Shown piece by piece: positions 53,074 to 62,326 of a stretch of DNA of 64,000 nt. Within the stretch, counting starts at the first letter, position 1. Each line of letters begins with the position of its first letter. The DNA comes from Dinghuibacter silviterrae. Its GTDB lineage: Bacteria; Bacteroidota; Bacteroidia; Chitinophagales; Chitinophagaceae. The notes below the pieces were generated by a model. The model searched no databases, was not told where the DNA came from, and saw only the letters and a program-made list of their open reading frames with translations. The position numbers and the translations under genes were made by a program. Location of the stretch: contig NZ_SODV01000001.1 in the NCBI RefSeq assembly GCF_004366355.1, positions 2,170,001 through 2,234,000 on the forward strand. Direction: 5' to 3'.

Positions 53074-53910
53074 CTACGCGCCGGCGGCGCCGATTTGTAT
53101 CGACGTCATCGACACCGACCCCATGACCGTCCGGTCGTTGAAGAATTCAACGGGTTCGTTGGAACCGCGCAGACCAAGTACATACAGCAATGGAAGGTAG
53201 TGCTCCGGAGTGGGGATGGCCAGCCTGGCCTCGGGTCCCAGCCGCTCGTAGTGCGCCAGCGCGGCGGCGTCTCCCTCGCGGATCAGCGTGCTGAAGCGCT
53301 CCTGGGCGGTGGCGGCCCAGTCGTAGGCGCCCTCGGGCTGGTGCCAGTTCATCATGCGAAGGTTGTGGACCATGTTGCCGCTGCCGATGATCAGGATGCC
53401 TTTCCGGCGAAGGGAGGCGAGTTCCCGGCCGAGCTCGTAGTGGCGCCCGGGGGTTTGGGTGTGGTCTATGCTGAGTTGGAGAACGGGGATGTTGGCGTCG
53501 GGGTACATGTGGCGGGTGATGGTCCAGGTCCCGTGGTCCAGGCCCCAGTCGTGGTCGAGGAGCGGACCAGCCGAGGACAGGAGACCGGCGGTTTCGCCCG
53601 CCAGTGCCGGGTCGCCCGGAGCGGGGTACTCCACCGCCGAAAGGGCGGGTGGGAATCCGTAAAAATCGTGGATGGTCGGAGGGGCTTCCATGGCAGTGAT
53701 CCGGGTGCCCCGGGTAAACCAGTGGGCGGAAACGCACAAGACAGCTTTAGGGGTGGGGATTTCCTTGCCTTTTTCGGCCCAGCGCCGGCTGAACGCGTTG
53801 TCTTCTATGCCATTCATGGGGGAGCCATGGCCGACGAAGAGCGCCGGCATCAAAACATCAGTGTCCTCCAGGCGGCCGGTAAATGACCGGAATTCGGAAA
53901 GCGTATTCAT
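53074..53910 (-). CDS. DODA-type extradiol aromatic ring-opening dioxygenase
   Basis: A 278-residue cytoplasmic protein of the LigB-like superfamily (YgiD type). Metal-ligand histidines are seen in VGHGSPMNGI and HDWGLDHGTW, and further family segments are LCVSAHWFTRGTRI and IIGSGNMVHNL. YgiD of E. coli opens 4,5-DOPA; the physiological substrate here is unknown. Divergent from an MFS gene by 47 bases. Confidence 0.9.
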   Translation of the reverse strand: MNTLSEFRSFTGRLEDTDVLMPALFVGHGSPMNGIEDNAFSRRWAEKGKEIPTPKAVLCVSAHWFTRGTRITAMEAPPTIHDFYGFPPALSAVEYPAPGDPALAGETAGLLSSAGPLLDHDWGLDHGTWTITRHMYPDANIPVLQLSIDHTQTPGRHYELGRELASLRRKGILIIGSGNMVHNLRMMNWHQPEGAYDWAATAQERFSTLIREGDAAALAHYERLGPEARLAIPTPEHYLPLLYVLGLRGSNEPVEFFNDRTVMGSVSMTSIQIGAAGA

Positions 53911-53957
53911 TTCATAAAGGTACGCCGACGGGGAAAATGTTTATTTTGCGCTCTCCT

Positions 53958-55202
53958 ATGCCTATACACAAACGATCTGCCGCCTTGGGGTTCATATTCG
54001 TGACCTTGCTGATCGACACCATCGGGTTCGGCCTGGTCATCCCTATTTTCCCCAAACTCATCCAGGAACTGAAACACTGTGACCTGAGTAAAGCCTCCCA
54101 ATATGCGGGGTGGCTGTTCTTCCTTTATGCGGCGATCCAGTTCGTGTTCGCCCCCGTGTTGGGGAACCTGAGCGACCACTTCGGACGCAGGCCCATTCTC
54201 CTGTTTTCCCTGTTGGGTTTTGGATTGGACTATACCTTCCAGGGCTTTGCACCTACGTTGGGCTGGCTTTTCGTGGGCCGCGCGATCGCGGGCATCACCG
54301 GGGCGAGCTTTACCACCGCCTCGGCGTATATCGCCGACATCAGCACCCCTGAAAACAGGGCCCAGAACTTTGGGTTGATCGGGGTGGCCTTCGGCGTTGG
54401 GTTTATCCTCGGACCGGCCATCGGCGGCTTGCTGAGCGGTTGGGGGTTGCGGGTGCCTTTTTTCGTGGCCGCCGGTTTTAGCCTGCTCAATACGGTGTTT
54501 GGCTTTTTTATCCTTCCGGAGTCCCTTCCGAAGGGAAAGCGCCGGCCTTTCGACATAGCCAGGGCGAACCCGTTGGGCTCCGTGTTGAGCCTTGGCAGAT
54601 ACCCGTCACTCTGGGGCCTTTTCGGTTCGCTCGTATTTCTTTACCTGGCGGCCTATTCGGTCCAGTCGACCTGGCCATACTTCAATATGGAAAAGTTCCA
54701 ATGGACGAGCAAACAAGTCGGCTATTCGCTTACCGTCGTGGGGATCGTCACGGCCGTTGTCCAGGGTTTGCTGATCCGCAAGACCATCCCCCTGCTGGGC
54801 CCCCAAAAGAGCATATACACCGGGTTATTCCTTTATACAACCGGGCTCGTGTTGTTCGCTTTTGCCCCCCAGGGGTGGATGATGTACATATTCCTGATCC
54901 CTTATTGCCTGGGGGGGATCGCCGGACCCGCCCTGCAAAGTACCCTCTCCGGGCACGTGCCGGCGGATGAGCAGGGGGAGCTACAGGGGATGATCACCAG
55001 TATCATGAGCTTGTCGGCTGTCTTCGGTCCTATTATGATGACCGGGCTTTTTGCCTATTTTACCCGGCCGCACGGATTCCTGTACTTCCCGGGCGCCCCG
55101 TTTTTGGCAGGCGCCATTTTCATGTTGTGCAGTATTGTCATCGCCTACCTGACTCTCCGGGGGGAACCTGCCGGGACGACGCCCGCCCAAAAGCCCGCTT
55201 GA
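53958..55202 (+). CDS. MFS transporter, TCR/Tet family
   Basis: A 414-residue, 12-helix drug-H+ antiporter. N-terminal LLIDTIGFGLVIPIFPKLI and the motif A loop GNLSDHFGRRPILL between helices 2 and 3 are typical of the TetA-like class; motif C is GFILGPAIGG. It exports tetracycline-like or other small molecules; substrate not readable. In-frame starts at 53883 and 53937 exist; 53958 gives the standard N-terminus. Confidence 0.9.
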   Translation: MPIHKRSAALGFIFVTLLIDTIGFGLVIPIFPKLIQELKHCDLSKASQYAGWLFFLYAAIQFVFAPVLGNLSDHFGRRPILLFSLLGFGLDYTFQGFAPTLGWLFVGRAIAGITGASFTTASAYIADISTPENRAQNFGLIGVAFGVGFILGPAIGGLLSGWGLRVPFFVAAGFSLLNTVFGFFILPESLPKGKRRPFDIARANPLGSVLSLGRYPSLWGLFGSLVFLYLAAYSVQSTWPYFNMEKFQWTSKQVGYSLTVVGIVTAVVQGLLIRKTIPLLGPQKSIYTGLFLYTTGLVLFAFAPQGWMMYIFLIPYCLGGIAGPALQSTLSGHVPADEQGELQGMITSIMSLSAVFGPIMMTGLFAYFTRPHGFLYFPGAPFLAGAIFMLCSIVIAYLTLRGEPAGTTPAQKPA

Positions 55203-55278
55203 CGCTTGGAAATCCTCGTCCATCAGGGGCTTAGACAATAGCCTGACATTTTTTCATCCCCCCCCGCCTTGGCATAAT

Positions 55279-55320
55279 TAATGATGCCTGTATTGGAAAT
55301 TTCTGACTAAAGCATCATTA
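55279..55320. repeat. Inverted repeat immediately upstream of dnaK
   Basis: TAATGATGC (55279-55287) and GCATCATTA (55312-55320) are perfect nine-base inverted arms separated by 24 bases, ending four bases before the dnaK ATG. The sequence is not CIRCE. It could be an operator or an RNA structure covering the initiation region. Confidence 0.6.
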
Positions 55321-55324
55321 CTAT

Positions 55325-57238
55325 ATGGGTAAGATTATCGGTATTGACCTAGGGACAACCAACAGTTGCGTTGCCGTCATGGAAGGCAACGAGCCGGTGG
55401 TCATCGCAAATGACGAAGGCCGCCGTACCACCCCCTCCGTGGTGGCATTTTTAAAGAACGGAGAACGGAAGGTGGGCGACCCGGCCAAACGCCAGGCGAT
55501 CACCAACCCCGTGAACACCATTATGTCCGTAAAGCGCTTCATGGGACGGAAGTACAATGAAGTGGTGGAAGAAATCAAACACGTCAGCTACAAGGTCGTC
55601 CAGGGGGACAACAACACTGTCCGCATCGACATCGACGGCCGTCTTTATACGCCTCAGGAAATCTCCGCGATGATCCTGCAGAAGATGAAAAAAACCGCGG
55701 AAGACTACCTGGGCCAGGAAGTATCCGAGGCCGTGATCACGGTACCGGCGTACTTCAACGACGCCCAGCGTCAGGCAACGAAAGAAGCCGGTGAAATCGC
55801 CGGGCTGAACGTCCGCCGGATCATCAACGAACCGACAGCGGCCGCCCTGGCCTATGGCCTGGACAAAAAGCACCAGGATATGAAGATCGCGGTCTTCGAC
55901 CTGGGGGGTGGTACGTTCGATATTTCCATCCTGGACCTCGGCGAAGGCGTATTTGAAGTAAAATCCACCAACGGGGATACCCACCTGGGCGGGGACGACT
56001 TCGACAAGGTGATCATGGACTGGCTGGCCGACCAATTCAAGGCTGACGAAGCCGTTGACTTGCGCAAGGACCCTATGGCCTGGCAGCGTCTGAAGGAAGC
56101 CGCCGAAAAGGCAAAGGTGGAACTGTCCTCCTCTTCCGAAACGGAAATCAACCTGCCGTACATCACGGCGGTCGACGGGGTGCCCAAGCACCTGGTCAAA
56201 AAGCTGACCCGGGCTAAGTTCGAACAACTCTCCGACACGCTGTTCGAGCGTTGCCTGAAACCTTGCGAACAAGCCCTCAAGGACGCCGGGTACACCGCTG
56301 CACAGGTCGACGAAGTCATCCTGGTCGGTGGGTCCACGCGTATCCCGCGGGTACAGGAACTCGTTGAAAAATTCTTTGGCAAGAAACCCAATAAGGGGGT
56401 CAACCCGGACGAAGTGGTCGCCGTAGGCGCCGCTATACAGGGGGGTGTCCTCACCGGGGAAGTCAAGGACGTACTGCTTCTGGACGTAACCCCGCTCAGC
56501 CTGGGTATCGAAACCATGGGCGGTGTGATGACGACCCTCATTTCTTCCAATACGACCATCCCGACGAAGAAATCGGAAACCTTCTCTACGGCCTCCGACA
56601 ACCAGCCGGGTGTACAGATCCACGTGCTCCAGGGTGAACGTTCCCTGGCCCGCGACAACAAGAGCCTGGGTACCTTTAACCTGGACGGCATTCCGCCGGC
56701 ACCCCGGGGTGTACCCCAGATCGAAGTCACCTTTGACATCGACGCCAACGGCATCCTGCACGTCAGCGCGAAGGACAAGGGTACCGGCAAGGAACAAAAG
56801 ATCCGCATCGAAGCCGGTAGCGGTCTGAGCAAGGAAGAAGTGGAAAAAATGAAGGCCGAAGCCAAGGCCAACGAAGCCACCGACAAGGCGGCCAAGGAAA
56901 AGATCGAAAAGATCAACCAGGCCGACAGCCTGATTTTCCAGACCGAAAAGCAACTGAAGGAATTCGGGGACAAGATCCCGGCCGACAAAAAGGCCCCGAT
57001 CGAAAACGCCCTGAACCGCCTGAAGGAAGCCCACAAGTCTCAGGACGTCGCGTCCATCGACAAGGCCGTGGAAGACATGAACAACGCCTGGACGGCTGCC
57101 TCGGAGGAAATCTACAAGGCTAGCCAGGGTGGTGCCCAGGCCGGTGGTCCGGAAACCGGTGGCGCGCAGCATGAAAGTGCGGCCGGCGGTGCCCAGGGCG
57201 ACCAGGTGACGGACGCGGAATATGAAGAAGTTAAGTAA
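55325..57238 (+). CDS. dnaK: Molecular chaperone DnaK (Hsp70)
   Basis: A 637-residue Hsp70. The nucleotide-binding domain starts [18 protein letters not shown] and contains [14 protein letters not shown] and [13 protein letters not shown]; the substrate-binding domain follows from about 390 ([17 protein letters not shown]), with the helical lid and a Gly/Ala-rich C-terminus ending in an acidic tail (DAEYEEVK). No dnaJ or grpE gene is next to it. Ends at a 22-bp bidirectional terminator. Confidence 0.98.
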   Translation: MGKIIGIDLGTTNSCVAVMEGNEPVVIANDEGRRTTPSVVAFLKNGERKVGDPAKRQAITNPVNTIMSVKRFMGRKYNEVVEEIKHVSYKVVQGDNNTVRIDIDGRLYTPQEISAMILQKMKKTAEDYLGQEVSEAVITVPAYFNDAQRQATKEAGEIAGLNVRRIINEPTAAALAYGLDKKHQDMKIAVFDLGGGTFDISILDLGEGVFEVKSTNGDTHLGGDDFDKVIMDWLADQFKADEAVDLRKDPMAWQRLKEAAEKAKVELSSSSETEINLPYITAVDGVPKHLVKKLTRAKFEQLSDTLFERCLKPCEQALKDAGYTAAQVDEVILVGGSTRIPRVQELVEKFFGKKPNKGVNPDEVVAVGAAIQGGVLTGEVKDVLLLDVTPLSLGIETMGGVMTTLISSNTTIPTKKSETFSTASDNQPGVQIHVLQGERSLARDNKSLGTFNLDGIPPAPRGVPQIEVTFDIDANGILHVSAKDKGTGKEQKIRIEAGSGLSKEEVEKMKAEAKANEATDKAAKEKIEKINQADSLIFQTEKQLKEFGDKIPADKKAPIENALNRLKEAHKSQDVASIDKAVEDMNNAWTAASEEIYKASQGGAQAGGPETGGAQHESAAGGAQGDQVTDAEYEEVK

Positions 57239-57254
57239 GCGTATACCTCTCTAT

Positions 57255-57303
57255 AAAAAGAACTGCCCCAAAAGTATCCGACTTTTTGGGGCAGTTCTTT
57301 TTT
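57255..57303. terminator. Bidirectional intrinsic terminator, dnaK / GG-peptide gene
   Basis: A perfect 22-bp stem (57255-57276 with 57282-57303) and a five-base loop. The plus strand has a long T-run on its 3' side for dnaK, and the complementary A-run on the 5' side serves the minus-strand peptide gene, whose stop is just five bases away. Confidence 0.92.
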
Positions 57304-57307
57304 TTGC

Positions 57308-57517
57308 CTAGCAATAACCATTTCCCGGCGACCATCCACCGCAGGACAGTATGCAAACACCATATCCGGAAGGACCGCTGCATGTCCCTTCGCAGAAATG
57401 ACTGTTTTGGGGACTGACCCCAAAGCATTTTCCGCCCGGATTGCTGTACCCGCCCTGAATTTTTTTTAGCTCTATCTTTGAAAGAGCCTCGGCATTGATC
57501 TTTTTCATTTGTTTCAT
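57308..57517 (-). CDS. Cysteine-rich GG-leader peptide, natural-product precursor-like
   Basis: A 69-residue peptide (66 from the second ATG at 57508). The leader, MKKINAEALSKIELKKIQGG, matches the Bacteroidota double-glycine leader pattern L-S-x-x-E-L-K-x-I-x-G-G recognised by C39 peptidase/ABC exporters. Cleavage after GG would release a 46-residue core rich in Gly, Ser and Pro with six cysteines, at core positions 8, 19, 23, 32, 36 and 46. It could be a disulfide-rich bacteriocin or a modified RiPP. No exporter, radical-SAM or other maturation gene is adjacent. Has its own terminator; promoter not clear. Confidence 0.75.
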   Translation of the reverse strand: MKQMKKINAEALSKIELKKIQGGYSNPGGKCFGVSPQNSHFCEGTCSGPSGYGVCILSCGGWSPGNGYC

Positions 57518-57621
57518 GACTAAACGATTTTGGTTGGTTAATGTATTTCCAAATTAATCATCGGATGCTGATCATAAAATACCGGGAACGGGGATTCATA
57601 ATTTGGTAATGAGTGCACGAA

Positions 57622-57648
57622 AAAAGCCGTCTTGATAAGACGGCTTTT
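57622..57648. terminator. Intrinsic terminator of the small membrane protein gene
   Basis: A 12-bp perfect stem (57622-57633 with 57637-57648) with a three-base loop; the arms end in A4 and T4, so it can work in either direction, most likely for the minus-strand gene ending at 57683. Confidence 0.8.
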
Positions 57649-57682
57649 AGTGGGGCGGCAGCGCGAAAAAGACGCGGAGCTC

Positions 57683-57841
57683 CTAAATTATATCGACTGC
57701 TTTCACAAAGAAGTAGCAGACAAACGGCAGAAGATAGACATTGGTAAACCCGACTTCCATGGCCAGGTAAATGTACAGGGGGACGCTCAGGAGGAACAGG
57801 ATCCACCAGATGAGCGTGGATTTTTTAGTGTTGGATTCCAT
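57683..57841 (-). CDS. Small membrane protein
   Basis: A 52-residue protein from the ATG at 57841, with two hydrophobic segments (about 10-26 and 32-48) separated by a short polar turn. The frame is open upstream to 57958, but the extra residues are unlike a protein start and cross the promoter region. No family recognised. Its own terminator and the divergent position to the glucanotransferase gene suggest a real gene. Confidence 0.55.
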   Translation of the reverse strand: MESNTKKSTLIWWILFLLSVPLYIYLAMEVGFTNVYLLPFVCYFFVKAVDII

Positions 57842-57907
57842 CGTATTTCCGGTTTTATCGGCACGAAGATACAGGTTTTCCTTATTTTTCCGCTTTAAAA
57901 AGACCCG

Positions 57908-60604
57908 GTGCTGATGATAGTGCACTTTTATATACGTTACCACACCTATTTCGGACAATCCCTTTTACTCAGCGGCAACCACCCCCTCTTAGGGGAAGAC
58001 GACCTCTCCAGGGCGCTTCCCATGACCTACCTCAACGAACAATTCTGGCATGCCTCGATCGAGGTCAAGAGCGTGGACGAACCGCTGCGGTATAAGTATA
58101 TCCTGCGTACCGAGGACGGTTTGCTGACGGAAGAGTGGGGGAATGACCGGGTGGTGGACCATGAATCCAGGCCGGTCGGCGAGATCAGGCTGATCGATAC
58201 CTGGAATTTTGCCGGGGAATACGAGAACGTTTTTTATACCCTTCCCTTCCAGCAAACCCTATTGCTGGAGACCAAGGGCGCCAGCCGGAAGATCAAATGG
58301 CCGGAGGAATACACCCATGAATTCCGGGTCAAGGCGCCGCTCCTGGCGAAGGGCGAGGTGCTTTGCCTGGTGGGAAGTACCCCGGGGGCGGGGGCCTGGT
58401 CCACGGAGGACCCCATGCTGGGCAAACGGGAAAACAATTGGTGGGTCTTCCGGCTCGACCTGTCGGGGGATACGTTCCCGCTGGCCTATAAATATGGAGT
58501 ATATGATATAGATAAGGGCGTCTTTGTCCGGTTCGAGGGCGGGGATAACCGGATTTTGTTCGAAGCGAGCGGGCACGACAAGATCAAGATTATGCACGAT
58601 GGCTTTGCGCGTTTGCCCAACAATACGTGGAGGGGCGCGGGAGTGACCATCCCGGTCTTCAGCCTCCGGAGCGAACAAAGCTTCGGGGTGGGGGAGTTTA
58701 CGGACATTGCCCTGCTGGTGGACTGGGCCAGGACGATGGGGATGAAGCTAATCCAGCTCCTGCCCGTCAACGATACCAGCGCCACGGGAACCTGGGTTGA
58801 TTCTTATCCTTATGCGGCCATTTCGGCTTTTGCCTTGCACCCGATTTACCTGAATGTGGGCAAAGTGGCGGGTAAAGAGCACGCGGGGCTGCTCAAAAAT
58901 TATAAGAAAAAACAAAAGGAACTGAACGCCCAGCCGGAGCTGGACTACGAGGCGGTGCTGGCGTGTAAGCGCACGATCGCCCGTAAGGTCTATGAACGGG
59001 TGGGGACTTCCTTTGAGGAACACCCGGACTACCAGCGGTATTTTGAAAAGAACCGGCACTGGCTGGTGCCTTACGCGGCCTTTTGTACGCTCCGGGACGT
59101 GTATGGAACCACCGATTTTAACCGGTGGAAGGAACACGCCCATTATAATGAGGCGGCGATCGACCGCTTTGTCGAACCGGGACAGCCGCAGTATGTCGAG
59201 GTGGCTTTTTATTATTTTCTACAATACCACCTGCACCTGCAACTGACCGAGGCGGTTCACTATGCCCACCAGCAAGGGATCATCCTCAAGGGGGACATCC
59301 CCATCGGCATTTACCGGTATAGCTGTGACGCATGGCTGGCCCCCCGGTTGTATACTATGACCATGCAGGCCGGGGCGCCCCCCGACGCTTTTGCTACCAG
59401 GGGGCAGAATTGGGGTTTCCCGACATACAACTGGCAGCGAATGCACGCCGACGGTTATGAGTGGTGGAAAAGCCGGTTCGAGCAAATGAGCCATTACTTT
59501 GATGCCTTTCGCATCGACCATATCCTGGGCTTTTTCCGCATCTGGAGTATCCCGATGAACGCGGTGGAAGGGATATTGGGGCGATTTGTCCCGGCGCTGC
59601 CCGTGACAGCAGACGAATTCAGAGACCTTTCGTTTCAACCGTCACGCTATACCAAGCCTTATATCACGGAGGACGTCCTTTGGGATATGTTTGGCTCGAA
59701 CAAAGACCACTTCCACGAGTTCCTCCGCCCGGACGGGGCGGACGGGTTATACGAACTGAGACCCGAATTCTCCACCCAGCGCCTGGTGGAACGCCACTTT
59801 GCGGACGTGATCGCCAGCGAAAGCACGGTCTTTCTCCGGCAGGGCTTGTATGACCTGATCTCGAACGTGATCCTTTTTGAAGAGGAAGGGAGCGGGGGAA
59901 CGAAGTTCCATTTCCGCTTTGGCATGGACCAAACGTCCAGCTTCCGGCACCTGGACGAAGCCACCCGTCAGGTGGTCTACGATCTTTACCTGGATTATTA
60001 CTTCCGCCGCCAGGACGACTTCTGGGCCAGGGAAGCCCTTGAGCGTCTTCCCGCCCTGAAGCGGGCGACGAACATGCTCGTCTGCGGGGAAGACCTGGGG
60101 CTGGTGCCCCATTGTGTCCCGGAAGTCATGCGCCAGCTGGGCATCCTTAGCCTGGAGGTACAACGCATGCCCAAAGTATTGGGAGCGGAGTTTTTCCATC
60201 CCGGCCAGGCGCCCTACCTCTCGGTCGTGACGCCCTCGACCCATGATATGAGCACCATCCGGGGTTGGTGGGAGGAAGACCGGGCGCGTACCCAGCGTTT
60301 TTATAACGCCATGCTGGGGTTGCCGGGAGAGGCGCCGTTCTTTTGTGAACCGGACATCAACCGGATGATCGTCGACCAGCACCTGAACAGCCCCGCCATG
60401 TGGAGCATCTTCCAACTCCAGGACCTCTTAGGCTCCGACGGCGCCCTCCGGAAGGAAAACCCGCAATCGGAGCGCATCAACATACCCGCCAACCCGAAAC
60501 ACTACTGGCGGTACCGGGTACACCTGACCCTGGAGCAACTGTTATCCGAAACGGCATTCAACGAGGCACTCCGGGCCAGCATCCACCGGGCGGGGAGGGT
60601 ATAG
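57908..60604 (+). CDS. malQ: 4-alpha-glucanotransferase with two CBM20 domains
   Basis: An 898-residue GH77 enzyme (disproportionating enzyme) that transfers alpha-1,4-glucan segments. Two starch-binding CBM20 modules precede the catalytic domain: about 1-110 (YIRYHTYFGQSLLLSGNHPLLG) and about 135-235 (GEVLCLVGSTPGAGAW). The catalytic domain includes WVDSYPYAAISAFALHPIYL, the nucleophile Asp in DAFRIDHILGFFRIW, the acid/base Glu in VCGEDLGLVP and STHDMSTIRGWWEED. No signal peptide, so it acts in cytoplasmic glycogen or maltodextrin metabolism. ATG 57914 is an equally possible start. Confidence 0.93.
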   Translation: MLMIVHFYIRYHTYFGQSLLLSGNHPLLGEDDLSRALPMTYLNEQFWHASIEVKSVDEPLRYKYILRTEDGLLTEEWGNDRVVDHESRPVGEIRLIDTWNFAGEYENVFYTLPFQQTLLLETKGASRKIKWPEEYTHEFRVKAPLLAKGEVLCLVGSTPGAGAWSTEDPMLGKRENNWWVFRLDLSGDTFPLAYKYGVYDIDKGVFVRFEGGDNRILFEASGHDKIKIMHDGFARLPNNTWRGAGVTIPVFSLRSEQSFGVGEFTDIALLVDWARTMGMKLIQLLPVNDTSATGTWVDSYPYAAISAFALHPIYLNVGKVAGKEHAGLLKNYKKKQKELNAQPELDYEAVLACKRTIARKVYERVGTSFEEHPDYQRYFEKNRHWLVPYAAFCTLRDVYGTTDFNRWKEHAHYNEAAIDRFVEPGQPQYVEVAFYYFLQYHLHLQLTEAVHYAHQQGIILKGDIPIGIYRYSCDAWLAPRLYTMTMQAGAPPDAFATRGQNWGFPTYNWQRMHADGYEWWKSRFEQMSHYFDAFRIDHILGFFRIWSIPMNAVEGILGRFVPALPVTADEFRDLSFQPSRYTKPYITEDVLWDMFGSNKDHFHEFLRPDGADGLYELRPEFSTQRLVERHFADVIASESTVFLRQGLYDLISNVILFEEEGSGGTKFHFRFGMDQTSSFRHLDEATRQVVYDLYLDYYFRRQDDFWAREALERLPALKRATNMLVCGEDLGLVPHCVPEVMRQLGILSLEVQRMPKVLGAEFFHPGQAPYLSVVTPSTHDMSTIRGWWEEDRARTQRFYNAMLGLPGEAPFFCEPDINRMIVDQHLNSPAMWSIFQLQDLLGSDGALRKENPQSERINIPANPKHYWRYRVHLTLEQLLSETAFNEALRASIHRAGRV

Positions 60605-60606
60605 AC

Positions 60607-61698
60607 ATGAAGGTACGCACCGCCGTCTCCAACCTACCCTTCCGTTATCCCTTCACGATCTCCAAGGGAACCAAGACCCATCAGCCCTCCCTCCTCATCG
60701 AGCTCGAAGGCCTCCGGCAATACGGATACGGGGAAGCCCCGGCCATCAGTTATTACAACGTGACGACGGAAAAAATGCTCGCGGTCTTGTCCGTCAAACG
60801 CGCCTTTGTCGAAAAGTTTGCCTTTACGGACCCGGAGCGGTACTGGCACTATCTTCATCACCTCCTTCCCGCGGATCCTTTCCTGGTCTGTGCCCTTGAC
60901 ATCGCGGCCTGGGACCTCTACGGGAAGCTCAAGCGGGCACCCCTTCAGCGGTTGTGGGGGCTCGACCCCTCTCGTTCGCCGGTGACCGATTATACGATCG
61001 GGATCGATACCGTCGAGCGGATGGTCGGGAAGTTACGCGCCCATCCGTGGCCGATTTACAAGATCAAGCTCGGCGGCGCCAGCGCCGGGGCATCGGTGGC
61101 CGCTACGGCACCTGTCCCGGACGGTGCGCATGGTCTGGGCATGCCCGACGACCTCGCCATCGTCCGCGCCCTGCGGGCGCACACCGATGCACCTTTTCGC
61201 GTGGATGCCAACGCGGCCTGGTCGCTCGAAGAGGCGCAACAAAAAATCCCCGTTTTAAAAGACCTCGGTGTCGAACTGGTGGAGCAACCGCTGGCGCGCG
61301 ACGACTGGGACGGCATGAAGCGATTGTTTGCCACTTCGCCCCTGCCTTTGTTTGCCGACGAAAGCTGCGTCTTCGAATCCGACGTCGACAAGTGCGCCGG
61401 CTTTTTCCACGGGATCAATATCAAGCTTACCAAGTGCAGCGGTCTCACGCCCGCCCGGCGCATGATCACCCGCGCCCGGGAGCTCGGCTTGCGGGTCATG
61501 GGGGGAAGCATGAACGAAACGTCCATCGGGACCGCCGCGCTGGCGGCCCTTGGCCCGCTGCTTGATTATGCGGACTTCGACGGGCCGTTGCTGCTCGAAG
61601 GTGATGTCGCCACCGGGTTGACGTATGTCGATGGGCGGGTGATGCCTTCGGGGGAGCCGGGGTTGGGGGTACGGGTGCAACAAGCGTTATTTTCATGA
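60607..61698 (+). CDS. Dipeptide epimerase (L-Ala-D/L-Glu type), enolase superfamily
   Basis: A 363-residue member of the muconate-lactonizing enzyme subgroup. Catalytic KxK is Lys152-Lys154 (YKIKLG); metal ligands are Asp200 (RVDANAAW), Glu226 (LVEQPL) and Asp251 (FADESC); the second catalytic lysine is Lys273 or Lys276 (INIKLTKCSG). It probably epimerises Ala-Glu dipeptides from peptidoglycan turnover. An insertion of about 23 residues rich in Ala/Gly (157-179) splits the usual KIKLG-DD junction. The frame opens at 60400, but ATG 60607 is three bases after the malQ stop and gives the normal N-terminus. Confidence 0.88.
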   Translation: MKVRTAVSNLPFRYPFTISKGTKTHQPSLLIELEGLRQYGYGEAPAISYYNVTTEKMLAVLSVKRAFVEKFAFTDPERYWHYLHHLLPADPFLVCALDIAAWDLYGKLKRAPLQRLWGLDPSRSPVTDYTIGIDTVERMVGKLRAHPWPIYKIKLGGASAGASVAATAPVPDGAHGLGMPDDLAIVRALRAHTDAPFRVDANAAWSLEEAQQKIPVLKDLGVELVEQPLARDDWDGMKRLFATSPLPLFADESCVFESDVDKCAGFFHGINIKLTKCSGLTPARRMITRARELGLRVMGGSMNETSIGTAALAALGPLLDYADFDGPLLLEGDVATGLTYVDGRVMPSGEPGLGVRVQQALFS

Positions 61699-62273
61699 TA
61701 AAGTTCCTGTTATCCATTGGTTTCTGTTTGCAAGGCCTCGCCAACGCTCAAACGTATTCCCTTCAATCCCTCGACGGCGCAAAAGTGCAGATCGAACTGA
61801 CGTATAAACGGTCCTTGAGGATTTCCTGTGCCGGGAACACGATACACGTGGCGGACTTTTGGGCACTGGACACCGTGGAAATTTTGAATAACCGGTTTTT
61901 GCAGATTTCCTACGCGAAGAGAGCGGGCTCGAACGAGGGTCTGAGGTATCTTTTATTATTGTGTGTACATCATAACAAATTGATCCAGGCGATGCACATC
62001 CGGTCGTTTTCTGAATACGATCTGCGGCCCCATACGTATCAGCTGTTTCAGGTGAAAACCCATTTATCCGGGTCCGGCGGGCTGCGGCTTGATATTCACA
62101 ATGAAAACCGGTCGCCCGGGAAACCCAGCACCCATGACAACAGACAACTTACGCTACGATTCGACCCCGGGCTGGATGTATTTTACAGCGGGCATGAGAA
62201 AACCGGCGTGCCGGTCATTACCATTGGAGCTGCCAGGTATTATTATCGAAACGGAGAATGGGATGAAGAATAG
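61695..62273 (+). CDS. Secreted hypothetical protein
   Basis: A 192-residue protein with a signal peptide (MIKFLLSIGFCLQGLANA). The mature part is beta-rich with no recognised motif. The start overlaps the stop of the epimerase gene by four bases (ATGA), so it is co-expressed with the epimerase and malQ. Confidence 0.7.
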   Translation: MIKFLLSIGFCLQGLANAQTYSLQSLDGAKVQIELTYKRSLRISCAGNTIHVADFWALDTVEILNNRFLQISYAKRAGSNEGLRYLLLLCVHHNKLIQAMHIRSFSEYDLRPHTYQLFQVKTHLSGSGGLRLDIHNENRSPGKPSTHDNRQLTLRFDPGLDVFYSGHEKTGVPVITIGAARYYYRNGEWDEE

Positions 62274-62281
62274 ATTTATTG

Positions 62282-62308
62282 AAATGTTTCGATATTTTCC
62301 TATCTTTG
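62282..62308 (+). promoter_or_regulatory. arsR-type promoter and operator-like site
   Basis: AAATGTTTCGATATTTT (62282-62298) directly precedes the -7 element TATCTTTG (62301-62308). The same 17-base sequence, inverted and with one mismatch, is at 62618-62634 in front of the next gene. This suggests autoregulation by the ArsR protein. Confidence 0.6.
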
Positions 62309-62326
62309 TCCCGTAAACGATACGCT

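Noticed and set aside
55279-55320. Inverted repeat upstream of dnaK considered as a CIRCE element
   Set aside because: CIRCE has TTAGCACTC-N9-GAGTGCTAA. Arm sequence and 24-base gap differ.
55451-57172. Minus-strand open frame of 573 codons opposite dnaK
   Set aside because: Antisense to dnaK with codon-structure artefacts; no recognisable domain or start region.
41643-57517. A single RiPP system joining the SpaB_C-like gene and the GG-leader peptide
   Set aside because: They are about 14 kb apart, separated by unrelated housekeeping genes, and the core has no obvious reason to be a lanthipeptide substrate of a lone elimination-like domain. Kept as two separate findings.
62279-62326. Upstream TTG start for the ArsR-like gene
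   Set aside because: The -7 element TATCTTTG lies within this extension, so the RNA begins downstream; GTG 62327 gives the standard ArsR N-terminus.
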